Shown: piece after piece, positions 1-8,345 of the stretch | Layout of the letters: the number at the start of each line of letters is the position of its first letter | Numbering within the stretch: the first letter of the stretch is position 1 | Assembly (NCBI RefSeq): GCF_947491795.1 | Contig: NZ_CANLKW010000003.1 | Location: forward strand, 248,001-312,000 | Length of the DNA: 64,000 nt | Reading direction: 5' to 3' | From: an uncultured Roseobacter sp. | Lineage (GTDB): Bacteria > Pseudomonadota > Alphaproteobacteria > Rhodobacterales > Rhodobacteraceae | Notes under the pieces: generated by a model | Database searches by the model: none | Seen by the model: only the letters and a program-made list of their open reading frames with translations | Told to the model about the DNA's origin: nothing | Translations under genes and position numbers: made by a program

Positions 1-498
1 GTGATCCCAGACGCCCTGGCTTGCACTGACGATTGCGGTGCGCCAGCGCCACTCGCTTTCCGCCAGACTGCCGGGTTCCGGCTCATCAATCCGGAGCACT
101 GCAGGATGTTGCCGACCTGCATCCAAGCCTTCTGCAAAGGTCTGTGCCTGGTAGAAAAACAAATGCTCCTCGCTGTCCGGCACCCGAAACGCGCGGAGTC
201 TGAAAGCAACCGGCGGCTGCGCCGGCGGGCCGTTCAGCTTTGCAACACAATCGCCGGAAACCCCGGACCATACCTCTGCCAGATCGGTTTCTGACGGGCA
301 CCCGGTAGACGGACAGCATAAAGACCGCAGATCGGCGCCGGCAAGATTGGCTTTGGACGGGAGCCCGAGGATTTTTGCGGCCTCCTCGTTCGCTGCACGG
401 ATTTTCAGGTCGGCGCCGGCCACAAATGCAGGAAAAGCCACGGCATTAAGTAATGCCGTACTCATTTCCGTTGTCTGATCCGGATAGTTATCGCCCAA
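1..498 (-). CDS. PAS-domain signalling protein, N-terminal part (runs off left edge)
   Basis: An uninterrupted minus-strand frame runs from a stop at 541-543 to base 1. It encodes a PAS-like segment (AFVAGADLKIRAANEEAAKI, then LGLP), followed near the window edge by SEWRWRTAIVSASQGVWDH, which resembles the start of a second PAS domain in PAS-GGDEF or PAS-kinase proteins. Two starts are possible: TTG at 498 with GAGGG seven bases upstream, or ATG at 465 with no spaced ribosome site. The output domain lies outside the window, so the function beyond sensing is unknown. It lies downstream of, and on the same strand as, the LacI-type gene, 82 bases from that gene's stop. Confidence 0.6.
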   Translation of the reverse strand, partial: MGDNYPDQTTEMSTALLNAVAFPAFVAGADLKIRAANEEAAKILGLPSKANLAGADLRSLCCPSTGCPSETDLAEVWSGVSGDCVAKLNGPPAQPPVAFRLRAFRVPDSEEHLFFYQAQTFAEGLDAGRQHPAVLRIDEPEPGSLAESEWRWRTAIVSASQGVWDH

Positions 499-580
499 AA
501 CAGCGCCCTCGTTTCTGACGGCCTTGGTACGATGCGGGCTTTAAGGACCAGTTATCATTTAAAAATCTAGGTTTAATCTG

Positions 581-1603
581 TCACAGATCAATTTGATCGC
601 AGGTTGTCTGCCCTGCTTCAAACTGCAAGGGTAACACGGTGCTTTCCGGTGTTGGCACGCCATTGATACGCGCCAGCAGATGACGTGCGCCGGTGATCCC
701 CATCAGCCGCCGCTGTGTCCGGATTGTTGTCAGTTTCATCGGCAGGACGGTCGCCAGATCAAGTCCGTTGAACCCTACGATCCCGATGTCTCCCGGCACC
801 GAAAGACCGCGCGCCTGACAGCACATCAGACCACCGAAGGCCATGTGATCATTGAGATAACAGATGATATCCGGACAATCCGCATCCAAGAGTTTTGCAG
901 TGCCGTCAAAGCCTGTCACAAAGGCATTTCCCAGCGATGGTCTGGATGCCGCTACATCGGCCCCGCCAGCCGGACCAAAAACACTGCGCAATCCTTCCAG
1001 TCGCGCATCTGCGCGCTTGTCATGTCCCAGCGGTGTGCTGACGAAGGCGGGCCGGCGGTACCCCAGAGACACAGCATGTTCCCCGATCATCTGACCGGCT
1101 CTGAAGTGATCAATGCCGACACAGATGTCGATCGGATCATCCGTATGGTCCCAGATTTCCAGCACGGGTATCGGTGAGGCCCGCAACAGTTCCCGGGTCT
1201 CCGGATGATGATCAATGCCTGTCAGTATGATCGCGGCGGGCTGCCATGAAAGCAGCCGTCGAACCCAGCTGAGCTCTGCATCCGGATCATATTCGGTGGT
1301 GTCAATCACACTGGAGTACCCGGCGCTGTCAAAAGTCTGACGCATGCCGTTCAGAATATCCGCAAAGACCTCTCCGGCGAAAGTTGGCAGGGAAATACCA
1401 ATGAGGTTCGAGTTAGAGACCACCAGTGAGCGTGCCGCACTGTTAGGCATGTATTTCATCTGACGCGCCACTTTGAGGATGTCCGCGCGCGTTTTTTCCG
1501 AGACGCCCTCAACGCCTCTGATAGCGCGGGAAACGCTCATGACACTGACCCCGGCCCGTCGGGCGACATCCTCAATCTTTGTCGGCGTGGCACGTCGCGG
1601 CAC
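581..1603 (-). CDS. LacI-family transcriptional regulator
   Basis: A 340-residue LacI/GalR repressor. The N-terminal helix-turn-helix is clear (residues about 9-33, KIEDVARRAGVSVMSVSRAI), followed by a periplasmic-binding-protein-like sensor domain (NLIGISLPTFAGEVFADIL; DIGIVGFNGLDLATVL). The start is GTG at 1603 because GGGAG sits seven bases upstream and an in-frame stop lies further up. It is divergent from a carbohydrate ABC transporter operon and is the probable repressor of that operon. An 18-bp perfect palindrome lies in the shared promoter region. The effector sugar cannot be read from the sequence. Confidence 0.9.
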   Translation of the reverse strand: MPRRATPTKIEDVARRAGVSVMSVSRAIRGVEGVSEKTRADILKVARQMKYMPNSAARSLVVSNSNLIGISLPTFAGEVFADILNGMRQTFDSAGYSSVIDTTEYDPDAELSWVRRLLSWQPAAIILTGIDHHPETRELLRASPIPVLEIWDHTDDPIDICVGIDHFRAGQMIGEHAVSLGYRRPAFVSTPLGHDKRADARLEGLRSVFGPAGGADVAASRPSLGNAFVTGFDGTAKLLDADCPDIICYLNDHMAFGGLMCCQARGLSVPGDIGIVGFNGLDLATVLPMKLTTIRTQRRLMGITGARHLLARINGVPTPESTVLPLQFEAGQTTCDQIDL

Positions 1604-1675
1604 TCTGGCTCTCCCGTCATCAGGTCCAGCGGATCTCTGAATTACTCAGCAGAATCAATCGGCTGAACAGCGATT

Positions 1676-1693
1676 TACGTTAACGTTAACGTA
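1676..1693. promoter_or_regulatory. LacI-type operator palindrome
   Basis: TACGTTAACGTTAACGTA is a perfect 18-bp palindrome with a central CG-type dyad typical of LacI/GalR operators. It lies 73 bases upstream of the regulator start and 106 bases upstream of the ABC ATPase start, so it could control both divergent promoters. Confidence 0.75.
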
Positions 1694-1798
1694 GTTTTCG
1701 GTTTTTGTCCTTCCTGAATTCAGCGGGGGCATGCACTCTGTAAGGACCGGTCGGCTGCTTCATTGTGCTGTCCGGATGCGCATCGGGGGGAGAACGAC

Positions 1799-2881
1799 GT
1801 GCCGAGAATTGTGTTTGATCAGGTGGCTAAAAGCTATGGCTCTGTAGAGGTGCTGCCACCCTTTGATCTGGAGCTCGACGACGGCGAGTTCACCGTTCTT
1901 GTTGGCCCGTCGGGCTGCGGAAAATCTACAACCCTGCGCATGCTTGCTGGCCTTGAAACACTGTCGGGCGGCGAGATTTACTTTGATGAGCGACCGATCA
2001 GCCGGCTGGATCCCAAGGAAAGGGACCTGGCGATGGTGTTTCAGGACTATGCTCTTTATCCGCATATGAACATCGCCAAGAACATGTCCTTTGCGCTGCG
2101 CCTGGCCCGGGTGCCAAAGGCGGAAATCGACGAAAAGGTCCAGCGCGTCGCAGAAATGCTGAACATCGCGCATCTGCTTGACCGCAAACCGGCAGAGCTT
2201 TCGGGCGGTCAGCGCCAGCGCGTTGCGATGGGCCGGGCGCTGGTCCGGGATGCGGGCACGTTTCTCTTTGATGAACCGCTCTCCAATCTGGACGCAAAAC
2301 TGCGTGGCAAAATGCGCGCGGAACTGGCCGAGATGCGCGATACAATCGACAAAAACATGGTCTATGTGACCCACGATCAGGTCGAGGCGATGACGCTGGG
2401 AGACCGGATTGTCGTTATGAGCGACGGGCTGATCCAGCAGCAGGGCTCGCCCCAAGAGCTGTTTAAGGAGCCGCGCAACAAATTCGTGGCAGGCTTTATC
2501 GGCTCGCCGACAATGAACTTTATCGACGGTGAACTGACAGAGGAACAGGGGACCATCTGGGTGCGCGGAGACGGCTTTCACCTGCCGCTGGACGCCGATG
2601 CGGGCGCCCGCGCAAAATCTGCACCCGACCGGAACATCACTCTGGGCCTGCGCCCTTCGAGCTTTACCACGGATGTCACCCAGGGGGCGCCGATCGAGCT
2701 GCGTGTCGTGGTTTCGGAATATCTGGGCGCGCAATCGGTCCTGGTGACGCGTTGCGGTGACACGGACGTTCTTGTGGAGACACAAAGTGCGGCCCCTGTC
2801 AGATCCGGCGGCACCCAGACCTTTGGCGTCCTTACGGACGAACTCATGATTTTCGACAAGACGTCGGGGCTCAGGCTCTGA
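1799..2881 (+). CDS. Carbohydrate ABC transporter ATP-binding protein (MalK/UgpC type)
   Basis: ATPase of a class-1 carbohydrate importer, 360 residues. Walker A is GPSGCGKST, the signature is LSGGQRQR, Walker B is FLFDEPLSNLDAKLR, and the switch histidine is in VYVTHDQVEAMTL. A C-terminal TOBE-like regulatory domain follows (from about residue 240), as in MalK, UgpC and SmoK. GTG at 1799 is chosen because GGGGGGAG lies just upstream; an alternative start 36 bases earlier has no ribosome site. It is the first gene of an operon with a binding protein and two permeases, which is unusual because the ATPase is more often last. It probably energises uptake of a sugar or polyol. Confidence 0.92.
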   Translation: MPRIVFDQVAKSYGSVEVLPPFDLELDDGEFTVLVGPSGCGKSTTLRMLAGLETLSGGEIYFDERPISRLDPKERDLAMVFQDYALYPHMNIAKNMSFALRLARVPKAEIDEKVQRVAEMLNIAHLLDRKPAELSGGQRQRVAMGRALVRDAGTFLFDEPLSNLDAKLRGKMRAELAEMRDTIDKNMVYVTHDQVEAMTLGDRIVVMSDGLIQQQGSPQELFKEPRNKFVAGFIGSPTMNFIDGELTEEQGTIWVRGDGFHLPLDADAGARAKSAPDRNITLGLRPSSFTTDVTQGAPIELRVVVSEYLGAQSVLVTRCGDTDVLVETQSAAPVRSGGTQTFGVLTDELMIFDKTSGLRL

Positions 2882-2916
2882 CACATCAAAAGAATAGCAT
2901 CAGGGAGGACTGACGA

Positions 2917-4254
2917 ATGCTATCACTCAAATCAATCCTGACGGGGACAGCCGTTTCCGTTTCAATGGCCGGCATGGCGCTGGCTGACGGACATGGCGGG
3001 CCCTACGCGCCCTACGCCGGCACCACGCTGGTGATCAACGTGCCCGCGCACCCCCACTATAACGCCATGATGAAGGTGATCCCGGAATTCACCAAAGAGA
3101 CCGGCATCGAGGTCGAGGTTGACCAGCTGCAGTATCTCAAGATGCGCGAGCGTCAGACGCTGGAGCTGACCAAGAGCGAAGGCGACTATGACATGATCGC
3201 CTATGTGGTCTTTTCCAAGGCGGATTACATCTATGCGGATCAGCTGGAAAATCTGGCCAAATACTTCATGAACCCTGCACTGGCGGATCCGAACTATGAC
3301 CAGGGCGACCTGATTTCAGGCTATGTTGAGAACATCGGTGTCGCCGGTGGCCAGAAGGGTTACCTGCCCGGACAGCTTGGCTCTGCGTACGGCATTCCCT
3401 TCGGCTCCGAGACATCCGTTCTCGCTTACCGCAAGGACATCTTTGAAAAGCACGGCATCGGCGTGCCGGAAAGCTATGACGATCTGCTGGATGCGGCCTG
3501 CAAGATCCCCGAGGTCGAGGAAGGCATGGGTGGCATGGCCTCCCGCGCGGCATCCGGCCACCAGGCCAGCCACGCATTCCTGCTGCACCTTGCCCCGCTG
3601 GGTGGTCGCGTCTTTGACGACAGCTGGGAGCCGATCATCAACAATGAAGCCGGTGTCGCAGCGGCCAACGCTCTGAAAACCATCGTGGATTGTGGCCCCG
3701 AAGGCAGCCAGACGTTCGGTCCCGCCGAAGCTGCCGCTGCTTTCAGCCAGGGTCAGGCCGCGATGTTCATGGACAGCATTGCCTTTGCTGCCGGGTTTGA
3801 AGACCCGAGCAAATCCAAAGTGGCCGGCAAGGTCGGTTACGCGCTGCACCCCGCAGGTGTGCGCCGTGGCAGCCAGACCGGTGGTTTTGGCATCGCGATA
3901 CCGAAAAACGCCCAGAACAAAGAGGCCGCATTCCTGCTGATGCAGTGGCTGACCTCGAAAAAGGGTGACCTGATGGTGGCCATGGCGGGTGGTAACCCCT
4001 CGCGCTTCTCCACCTACGAGAACGCTGAGCTGAACGCCAAATACCCCTACTCCGCGACCTTTGGTGAAGCGCTGAAGTACGCTGACCCCGACTGGCGTCC
4101 GATCATCCCCACATGGGGCAAGATCAATGCCGACATCGGTACAACCATGAGCCAGGTGCTGACCGAGGGCCTCGACCCGCAGGAAGCGCTGAACGGTGTG
4201 GCTGAACGCGCCCGCGCAATCATGGATGAGGCCGGGTACTACACCTGGCAGTAA
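2917..4254 (+). CDS. Carbohydrate ABC transporter substrate-binding protein
   Basis: A 445-residue periplasmic solute-binding protein of the MalE/UgpB-like family 1. A Sec signal peptide ends near residue 24 (SVSMAGMALADG). The mature part has family features such as YGIPFGSETSVLAYRKDIFEKHG and GGFGIAIPKNAQNKEAAFLLMQWL. The ribosome site AGGGAGGA lies seven bases before the ATG. It follows the ATPase by 35 bases and precedes the two permeases. The bound carbohydrate is unknown; the LacI regulator and family point to a sugar or sugar alcohol. A stem-loop lies just after its stop codon. Confidence 0.92.
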   Translation: MLSLKSILTGTAVSVSMAGMALADGHGGPYAPYAGTTLVINVPAHPHYNAMMKVIPEFTKETGIEVEVDQLQYLKMRERQTLELTKSEGDYDMIAYVVFSKADYIYADQLENLAKYFMNPALADPNYDQGDLISGYVENIGVAGGQKGYLPGQLGSAYGIPFGSETSVLAYRKDIFEKHGIGVPESYDDLLDAACKIPEVEEGMGGMASRAASGHQASHAFLLHLAPLGGRVFDDSWEPIINNEAGVAAANALKTIVDCGPEGSQTFGPAEAAAAFSQGQAAMFMDSIAFAAGFEDPSKSKVAGKVGYALHPAGVRRGSQTGGFGIAIPKNAQNKEAAFLLMQWLTSKKGDLMVAMAGGNPSRFSTYENAELNAKYPYSATFGEALKYADPDWRPIIPTWGKINADIGTTMSQVLTEGLDPQEALNGVAERARAIMDEAGYYTWQ

Positions 4255-4275
4255 GCTCTCCCTCCCAGGAGCACC

Positions 4276-4302
4276 GCCGGGCCGCACGATCTGCGGACCG
4301 GC
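4276..4302 (+). other. Intercistronic stem-loop after the binding-protein gene
   Basis: GCCGG-G-CCGCA pairs with TGCGG-A-CCGGC across a five-base loop. There is no U-tract, so it is unlikely to be a strong terminator. Its place between the binding-protein and permease genes fits a 3'-end mRNA stabiliser or partial terminator that raises binding-protein output. Confidence 0.6.
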
Positions 4303-4332
4303 ACCCCCACCCTGCACCGATGGATCCGTGAC

Positions 4333-5250
4333 ATGCAGACCGCAAACGTCAACAGGCTCACGCCATATCTCTTTCTGGCCCCTGCCGCGATCATCATGGG
4401 CATCGCCCTGCTCTACCCCATCGGCTACATGGTCTATGCCAGTTTTCTTGACTGGAACCCCAGCCAGCGCATCGGAGAGGCAGAGTTTGTAGGCCTGCGG
4501 AACTACATCAACCTGCTGGGCGATGCCGCTTTTCTGGAAAGTTTCTGGGTCACCATCAAGTTTGCCGCCGTCGTTGTGACACTCGAGATGTTTCTCGGTG
4601 TTGGCCTCGCGCTGCTGCTCGACCGGAACATCCGCGGCATGTCGTTGCTGCGCACGCTCTTTATTCTGCCGATGATGATCGCACCCATCGTTGTGGGTCT
4701 GATGTGGCGCTACATGTACCACCCGACCGTCGGCATCTTTAACCGCACCCTGAAATCATTGGGGCTGGACTCTGTGCCCTGGCTGTCGGACGGCAACTGG
4801 GCCTTTGCCTCGGTCGTGATCGCCGACGTCTGGCAGTGGACACCGTTCATTTTTATTCTGTCACTGGCAGCGCTCCAGTCCCTGCCCCAGTCTGCGATGG
4901 AGGCCTCGCGCATTGATGGCGCCACCGGCTGGCAGCAGGTCATCTACATCAAACTGCCGCTGATGCTGCCCGTGCTGATTGTGACACTGCTGCTGCGCCT
5001 CATTGATGCCTTCAAGGTGCTGGAGGTGATCCTGGTGCTGACCAACGGCGGGCCGGGTCTGTCGACCGAAATTCTGTCGTTGCGCATCTCGCGCACCGCA
5101 TCAGAGTTCCGCGAGCTGGGCGAGGCTGCGGCCATGTCGAACTTCCTGCTCATCCTGCTGATGGTCCTGACCTTTGGCATGTTCTTCTACAACAAGGCGA
5201 TGGAGGTGCGCGCCGCGCGCCTGCGCGCCGCCGCCGAAGAGGATCTGTAA
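4333..5250 (+). CDS. Carbohydrate ABC transporter permease (MalF/UgpA type)
   Basis: A 305-residue inner-membrane permease with about six hydrophobic segments, beginning YLFLAPAAIIMGIALLYPIG. The cytoplasmic EAA loop reads EASRIDGATGWQQVIYIKLP, which contacts the ATPase. It corresponds to the MalF/UgpA half of the heterodimeric channel. The ribosome site is weak (GGAT); the start is supported by the hydrophobic N-terminus following it. Its stop overlaps the next ATG as TAATG, indicating translational coupling. Confidence 0.92.
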   Translation: MQTANVNRLTPYLFLAPAAIIMGIALLYPIGYMVYASFLDWNPSQRIGEAEFVGLRNYINLLGDAAFLESFWVTIKFAAVVVTLEMFLGVGLALLLDRNIRGMSLLRTLFILPMMIAPIVVGLMWRYMYHPTVGIFNRTLKSLGLDSVPWLSDGNWAFASVVIADVWQWTPFIFILSLAALQSLPQSAMEASRIDGATGWQQVIYIKLPLMLPVLIVTLLLRLIDAFKVLEVILVLTNGGPGLSTEILSLRISRTASEFRELGEAAAMSNFLLILLMVLTFGMFFYNKAMEVRAARLRAAAEEDL

Positions 5251-6122
5251 TGGCCGACAAGACCTACGACCGTCAGAACCCAGCGTTTTATGCCCTGCTG
5301 GTCGCCCTGGTGGTGATGTCCGTCGGGCCGATTGCGATGATGCTGATGACGTCGCTCAAGCTCAACGTCGACATCATGTCGGATACCTCTTCGCTGCTCT
5401 TTATGCCGACATTGCGCAACTATGAAACCGCGCTCTGCGACTTTCTGTGGTACGAGGCCCCGCACATTGACTACTGCGACAAGACCTTCGGGCGGGCGCT
5501 GGTCAACTCGCTGATCATCGCGCTGGTCTCGACCGTTCTGACGCTGGTGATCGGCTGTATGGCCGCCTATGCGCTCGTGCGGTTCCGCTTTATGGGGCGG
5601 GACACGGTATCGCTGGCCACACTTGGTATGCGTATGGTGCCGCCGGCGGTCCTGCTGGTACCAGTGTTCGGCATCTGGACGTTCCAGTTCCAGATCGACG
5701 GGACACGGGCGGGTATCATCCTGGTCTATGTCGCGATGAATCTGCCTTTTGTGATCTGGATCCTGCAAAGCTTTATCGTTCAGGTGCCGATCCAGCTGGA
5801 AGAGGCCGCGCGCATGGACGGTGCCGGACCCTTTGGTGTGTTTTTTCTGGTCGTCCTGCCGCTCATTAAACCGGGCCTTGCTGCTGCGGCGATCTTTACC
5901 TTCCGTGTGGCCTGGAATGAGTTTTTGCTGGCTAACGCCCTTGCTGACCGAAACTCCCGAACTGTGCCGGTGACAATCGTGAATTCCATGACTGAGTTTG
6001 ATATCGACTGGGGCGTGATCATGGCGACCGGCATGCTGCTGGCCATTCCGCCGATTATCTTCACCTTTGTGGCCTCCCGCCAGATCATCACAGGAATGAC
6101 CGCAGGCGCGGTCAAGGGCTGA
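5250..6122 (+). CDS. Carbohydrate ABC transporter permease (MalG/UgpE type)
   Basis: A 290-residue second permease with hydrophobic segments at the N-terminus (FYALLVALVVMSVGPIAMML) and the EAA loop EEAARMDGAGPFGVFFLVVL-P. It pairs with the preceding permease to form the translocation channel. Start and upstream stop overlap as TAATG. Its own stop overlaps the following b561-type gene as TGATG, so all four downstream genes are likely translated from one message. Confidence 0.92.
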   Translation: MADKTYDRQNPAFYALLVALVVMSVGPIAMMLMTSLKLNVDIMSDTSSLLFMPTLRNYETALCDFLWYEAPHIDYCDKTFGRALVNSLIIALVSTVLTLVIGCMAAYALVRFRFMGRDTVSLATLGMRMVPPAVLLVPVFGIWTFQFQIDGTRAGIILVYVAMNLPFVIWILQSFIVQVPIQLEEAARMDGAGPFGVFFLVVLPLIKPGLAAAAIFTFRVAWNEFLLANALADRNSRTVPVTIVNSMTEFDIDWGVIMATGMLLAIPPIIFTFVASRQIITGMTAGAVKG

Positions 6123-6853
6123 TGCTGGGCTGGCTGCTTGCACCAATGGACCCGGGGGTGGCCCATGATGTGGGCGGTATGCTCAGCTGGCACGCACGGG
6201 TCATGGTGCTGGCCTGGGGCGTGCTGGTCCCCTGGGGGATTTTCGTTGCGCGCTACTTCAAAGTGCTGCCGGGCCAGGACTGGCCGCGCAAGCTGGACAA
6301 CCATGTCTGGTGGAACACGCACAGGATCTGCCAGTACACGGCCTGCGCGCTGATGCTCGCCGGTCTCTGGCTGATCCTCAGCGCCGGGCCGGTCACTACG
6401 CGCCCAGGCCCGCATGCACTGATCGGCTGGGCGGCCCTGGCGCTGGCGCTGGTTCAGATTGCCGGTGGCATCCTGCGTGGCTCCAAAGGCGGGCCAACAG
6501 ACCCGGCAGCAGATGGGACGCTGCATGGCGATCACTATGACATGACCCCCCGCCGGCTGGTTTTCGAATATGTTCACAAATCAGCGGGGTATGTGGCCCT
6601 GCTGTTCGCGGTGGCCGCAATCCTGACCGGCCTCTGGCAGGCCAATGCGCCGAACTGGATGTGGCTTTGTCTCGTTTTGTGGTGGGGCGCCCTTTTGGTC
6701 GCATCGGTCATTTTGCAAAACCGGGGCATGGCCGTGGACACCTATCAGGCCATCTGGGGCCCGGACCCCCGATTGCCCGGCAACCAGCGTAAACCGATCG
6801 GTGTCGGTGTATCCCGACGCGGAGAAGGCAGCGATATTCAGGGCTCTTCCTGA
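6122..6853 (+). CDS. Cytochrome b561-domain membrane protein
   Basis: A 243-residue membrane protein with about five hydrophobic segments. Conserved-looking histidines lie in MLSWHARVMVLAWG, NTHRICQYTA, PHALIGWAALAL and EYVHKSAGYVALL, the arrangement expected for bis-histidine heme b ligation in cytochrome b561-type domains. It overlaps the permease stop codon (TGATG), so it is co-translated with the sugar transporter. Family members carry electrons across membranes. A role with sugar uptake, for example linked to a periplasmic dehydrogenase, is inference; no dehydrogenase gene lies next to it. It ends four bases before the convergent CoA ligase gene. Confidence 0.75.
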   Translation: MLGWLLAPMDPGVAHDVGGMLSWHARVMVLAWGVLVPWGIFVARYFKVLPGQDWPRKLDNHVWWNTHRICQYTACALMLAGLWLILSAGPVTTRPGPHALIGWAALALALVQIAGGILRGSKGGPTDPAADGTLHGDHYDMTPRRLVFEYVHKSAGYVALLFAVAAILTGLWQANAPNWMWLCLVLWWGALLVASVILQNRGMAVDTYQAIWGPDPRLPGNQRKPIGVGVSRRGEGSDIQGSS

Positions 6854-6857
6854 AAAA

Positions 6858-8345
6858 TCAGACAATCTGCGCCAGTTTCATCCGCTGGATTTTGCCTGAT
6901 GGCCCTTTGGGGAGTTCGGAAAGAAAATGAATGCGCTCAGGCGCTTTGAACTGCCCCAGTTTTTCGATGCAGATGCTGATCAGATCACCGTCAGACAACC
7001 CCGATCCGTTGCGTACTCTGACTGCGGCCTCGACCCGCTCGCCATAGGTCTTGCAGGGCCTGGCAAAAGCAGCGGCCTCGATCACGTCGCCATGTGAATA
7101 AAGCGCTTCATCGATTTCGCGCGGGGCGATGTTTTCGCCGCCTTTTATAATCAGTTCCTTGAGCCTGCCCGTCACAAACAGGTATCCGTCTGCATCTCTG
7201 CGCCCGAGATCACCGGTGCGCAGCCAGTCTCCGGAAAAGGCCTGCTCTGTAGCTTCGGCATTTTTCAGATATCCGAGCATCACATTCGGGCCCCGCACGA
7301 CAATTTCCCCTTCTTCATCCTCATTACAGGGGGTCATATCGGAGCGCATCACTGCAACCTCGTTGCCCCATGCGACGCCGGGAGAGCCTATTTTACGCAG
7401 GCCTGGTGGCAGCGGATTGGACAGGATCTGTGCAGCCGTTTCGGTCAGCCCCATGGTTTCGACGACGGCCACGCCAAAACGTTTCTCAAACGCCTTCTGA
7501 ACATCGGGCGCCAGCGCCGATGATGCGGAGCGGCCAAACCGCAACCGGGTTTGCGTGCCCTGGTCCGGATCAGCCTCACCGTGCAGCAGATGTGAAATGA
7601 TCGTCGGCACAACCGAAAACCACGTAGCGCCCGTATCCGCCAGCTGGCCCCAGAACCGGCTGGCAGAAAACTTCGGACACATCGCCACGGACCCGCCCGA
7701 CACCAGCGCGCCCATCAGTGTCACGCACAGACCGTTAATGTGGCAGATCGGCAGAACACAGAACCCACGATCCCTCTCGTTCAGGTCATGGGCAATGGCT
7801 GCTGTCCAGCCCCCTGCGAGCAGGCTGGACTGTGTGTGCAAAACCCCCTTGGGACGACCGGTGGTACCAGATGTATACATCAGCAGGGCATGGTCTCGCG
7901 GACCGACCGGATCAGGCTCCCCGGCTCCGGCACCGGTCCGAGGTACAAATCGGGCCATATCAGCCGGACGTGTTGCCTCAAAAACATCCTGTACGCTGTC
8001 GTGCACCAGCGCGAGGCGCGCGTCACAGTGATCCAGCGCAAATGCTATCGCCTCGCGTCCGGCGGCCAGATTGATCATCGTTGCCCGGAACCCGCCATAA
8101 ACCGCCGCGTAAAAAGCCAGAACTCCTTCGCGGCCATTGGGCTGCATGATTGCGATGCTTTCCCCGGTAACGGCGCCTTCCGCCTTGAGTTGCAGGGCGA
8201 TATCGCGCGCCGCCTCCCGCAGGGCGGTCCAGCTCAGATCAGGTGTTCCGTCAGTAAAGACAAACGCGGCACCACCTGCTGCCGCACGCATGTCCAGCCA
8301 GGTGCGCAGAGTGCCCGCCGGCGGACAGCCGACCTCCGCTTTCAT
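6858..8345 (-). CDS. sauT: AMP-forming CoA ligase, probable sulfoacetate-CoA ligase
   Basis: A 495-residue ANL-superfamily ligase. The P-loop is MYTSGTTGRPKG, the adenylate-binding motif is ETMGLTETA, the hinge region is LRTGDLGRRDADGYLFVTGR, and the C-terminal catalytic lysine is in KGPSGKIQR. ANL ligases join a carboxylate to CoA via an acyl-AMP. The start overlaps the stop of the acylating dehydrogenase gene as ATGA. The pair CoA ligase plus acylating dehydrogenase matches SauT-SauS of Cupriavidus necator, which turn sulfoacetate into sulfoacetaldehyde. The substrate assignment rests on that context; another short carboxylate is possible. Confidence 0.65.
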   Translation of the reverse strand: MKAEVGCPPAGTLRTWLDMRAAAGGAAFVFTDGTPDLSWTALREAARDIALQLKAEGAVTGESIAIMQPNGREGVLAFYAAVYGGFRATMINLAAGREAIAFALDHCDARLALVHDSVQDVFEATRPADMARFVPRTGAGAGEPDPVGPRDHALLMYTSGTTGRPKGVLHTQSSLLAGGWTAAIAHDLNERDRGFCVLPICHINGLCVTLMGALVSGGSVAMCPKFSASRFWGQLADTGATWFSVVPTIISHLLHGEADPDQGTQTRLRFGRSASSALAPDVQKAFEKRFGVAVVETMGLTETAAQILSNPLPPGLRKIGSPGVAWGNEVAVMRSDMTPCNEDEEGEIVVRGPNVMLGYLKNAEATEQAFSGDWLRTGDLGRRDADGYLFVTGRLKELIIKGGENIAPREIDEALYSHGDVIEAAAFARPCKTYGERVEAAVRVRNGSGLSDGDLISICIEKLGQFKAPERIHFLSELPKGPSGKIQRMKLAQIV

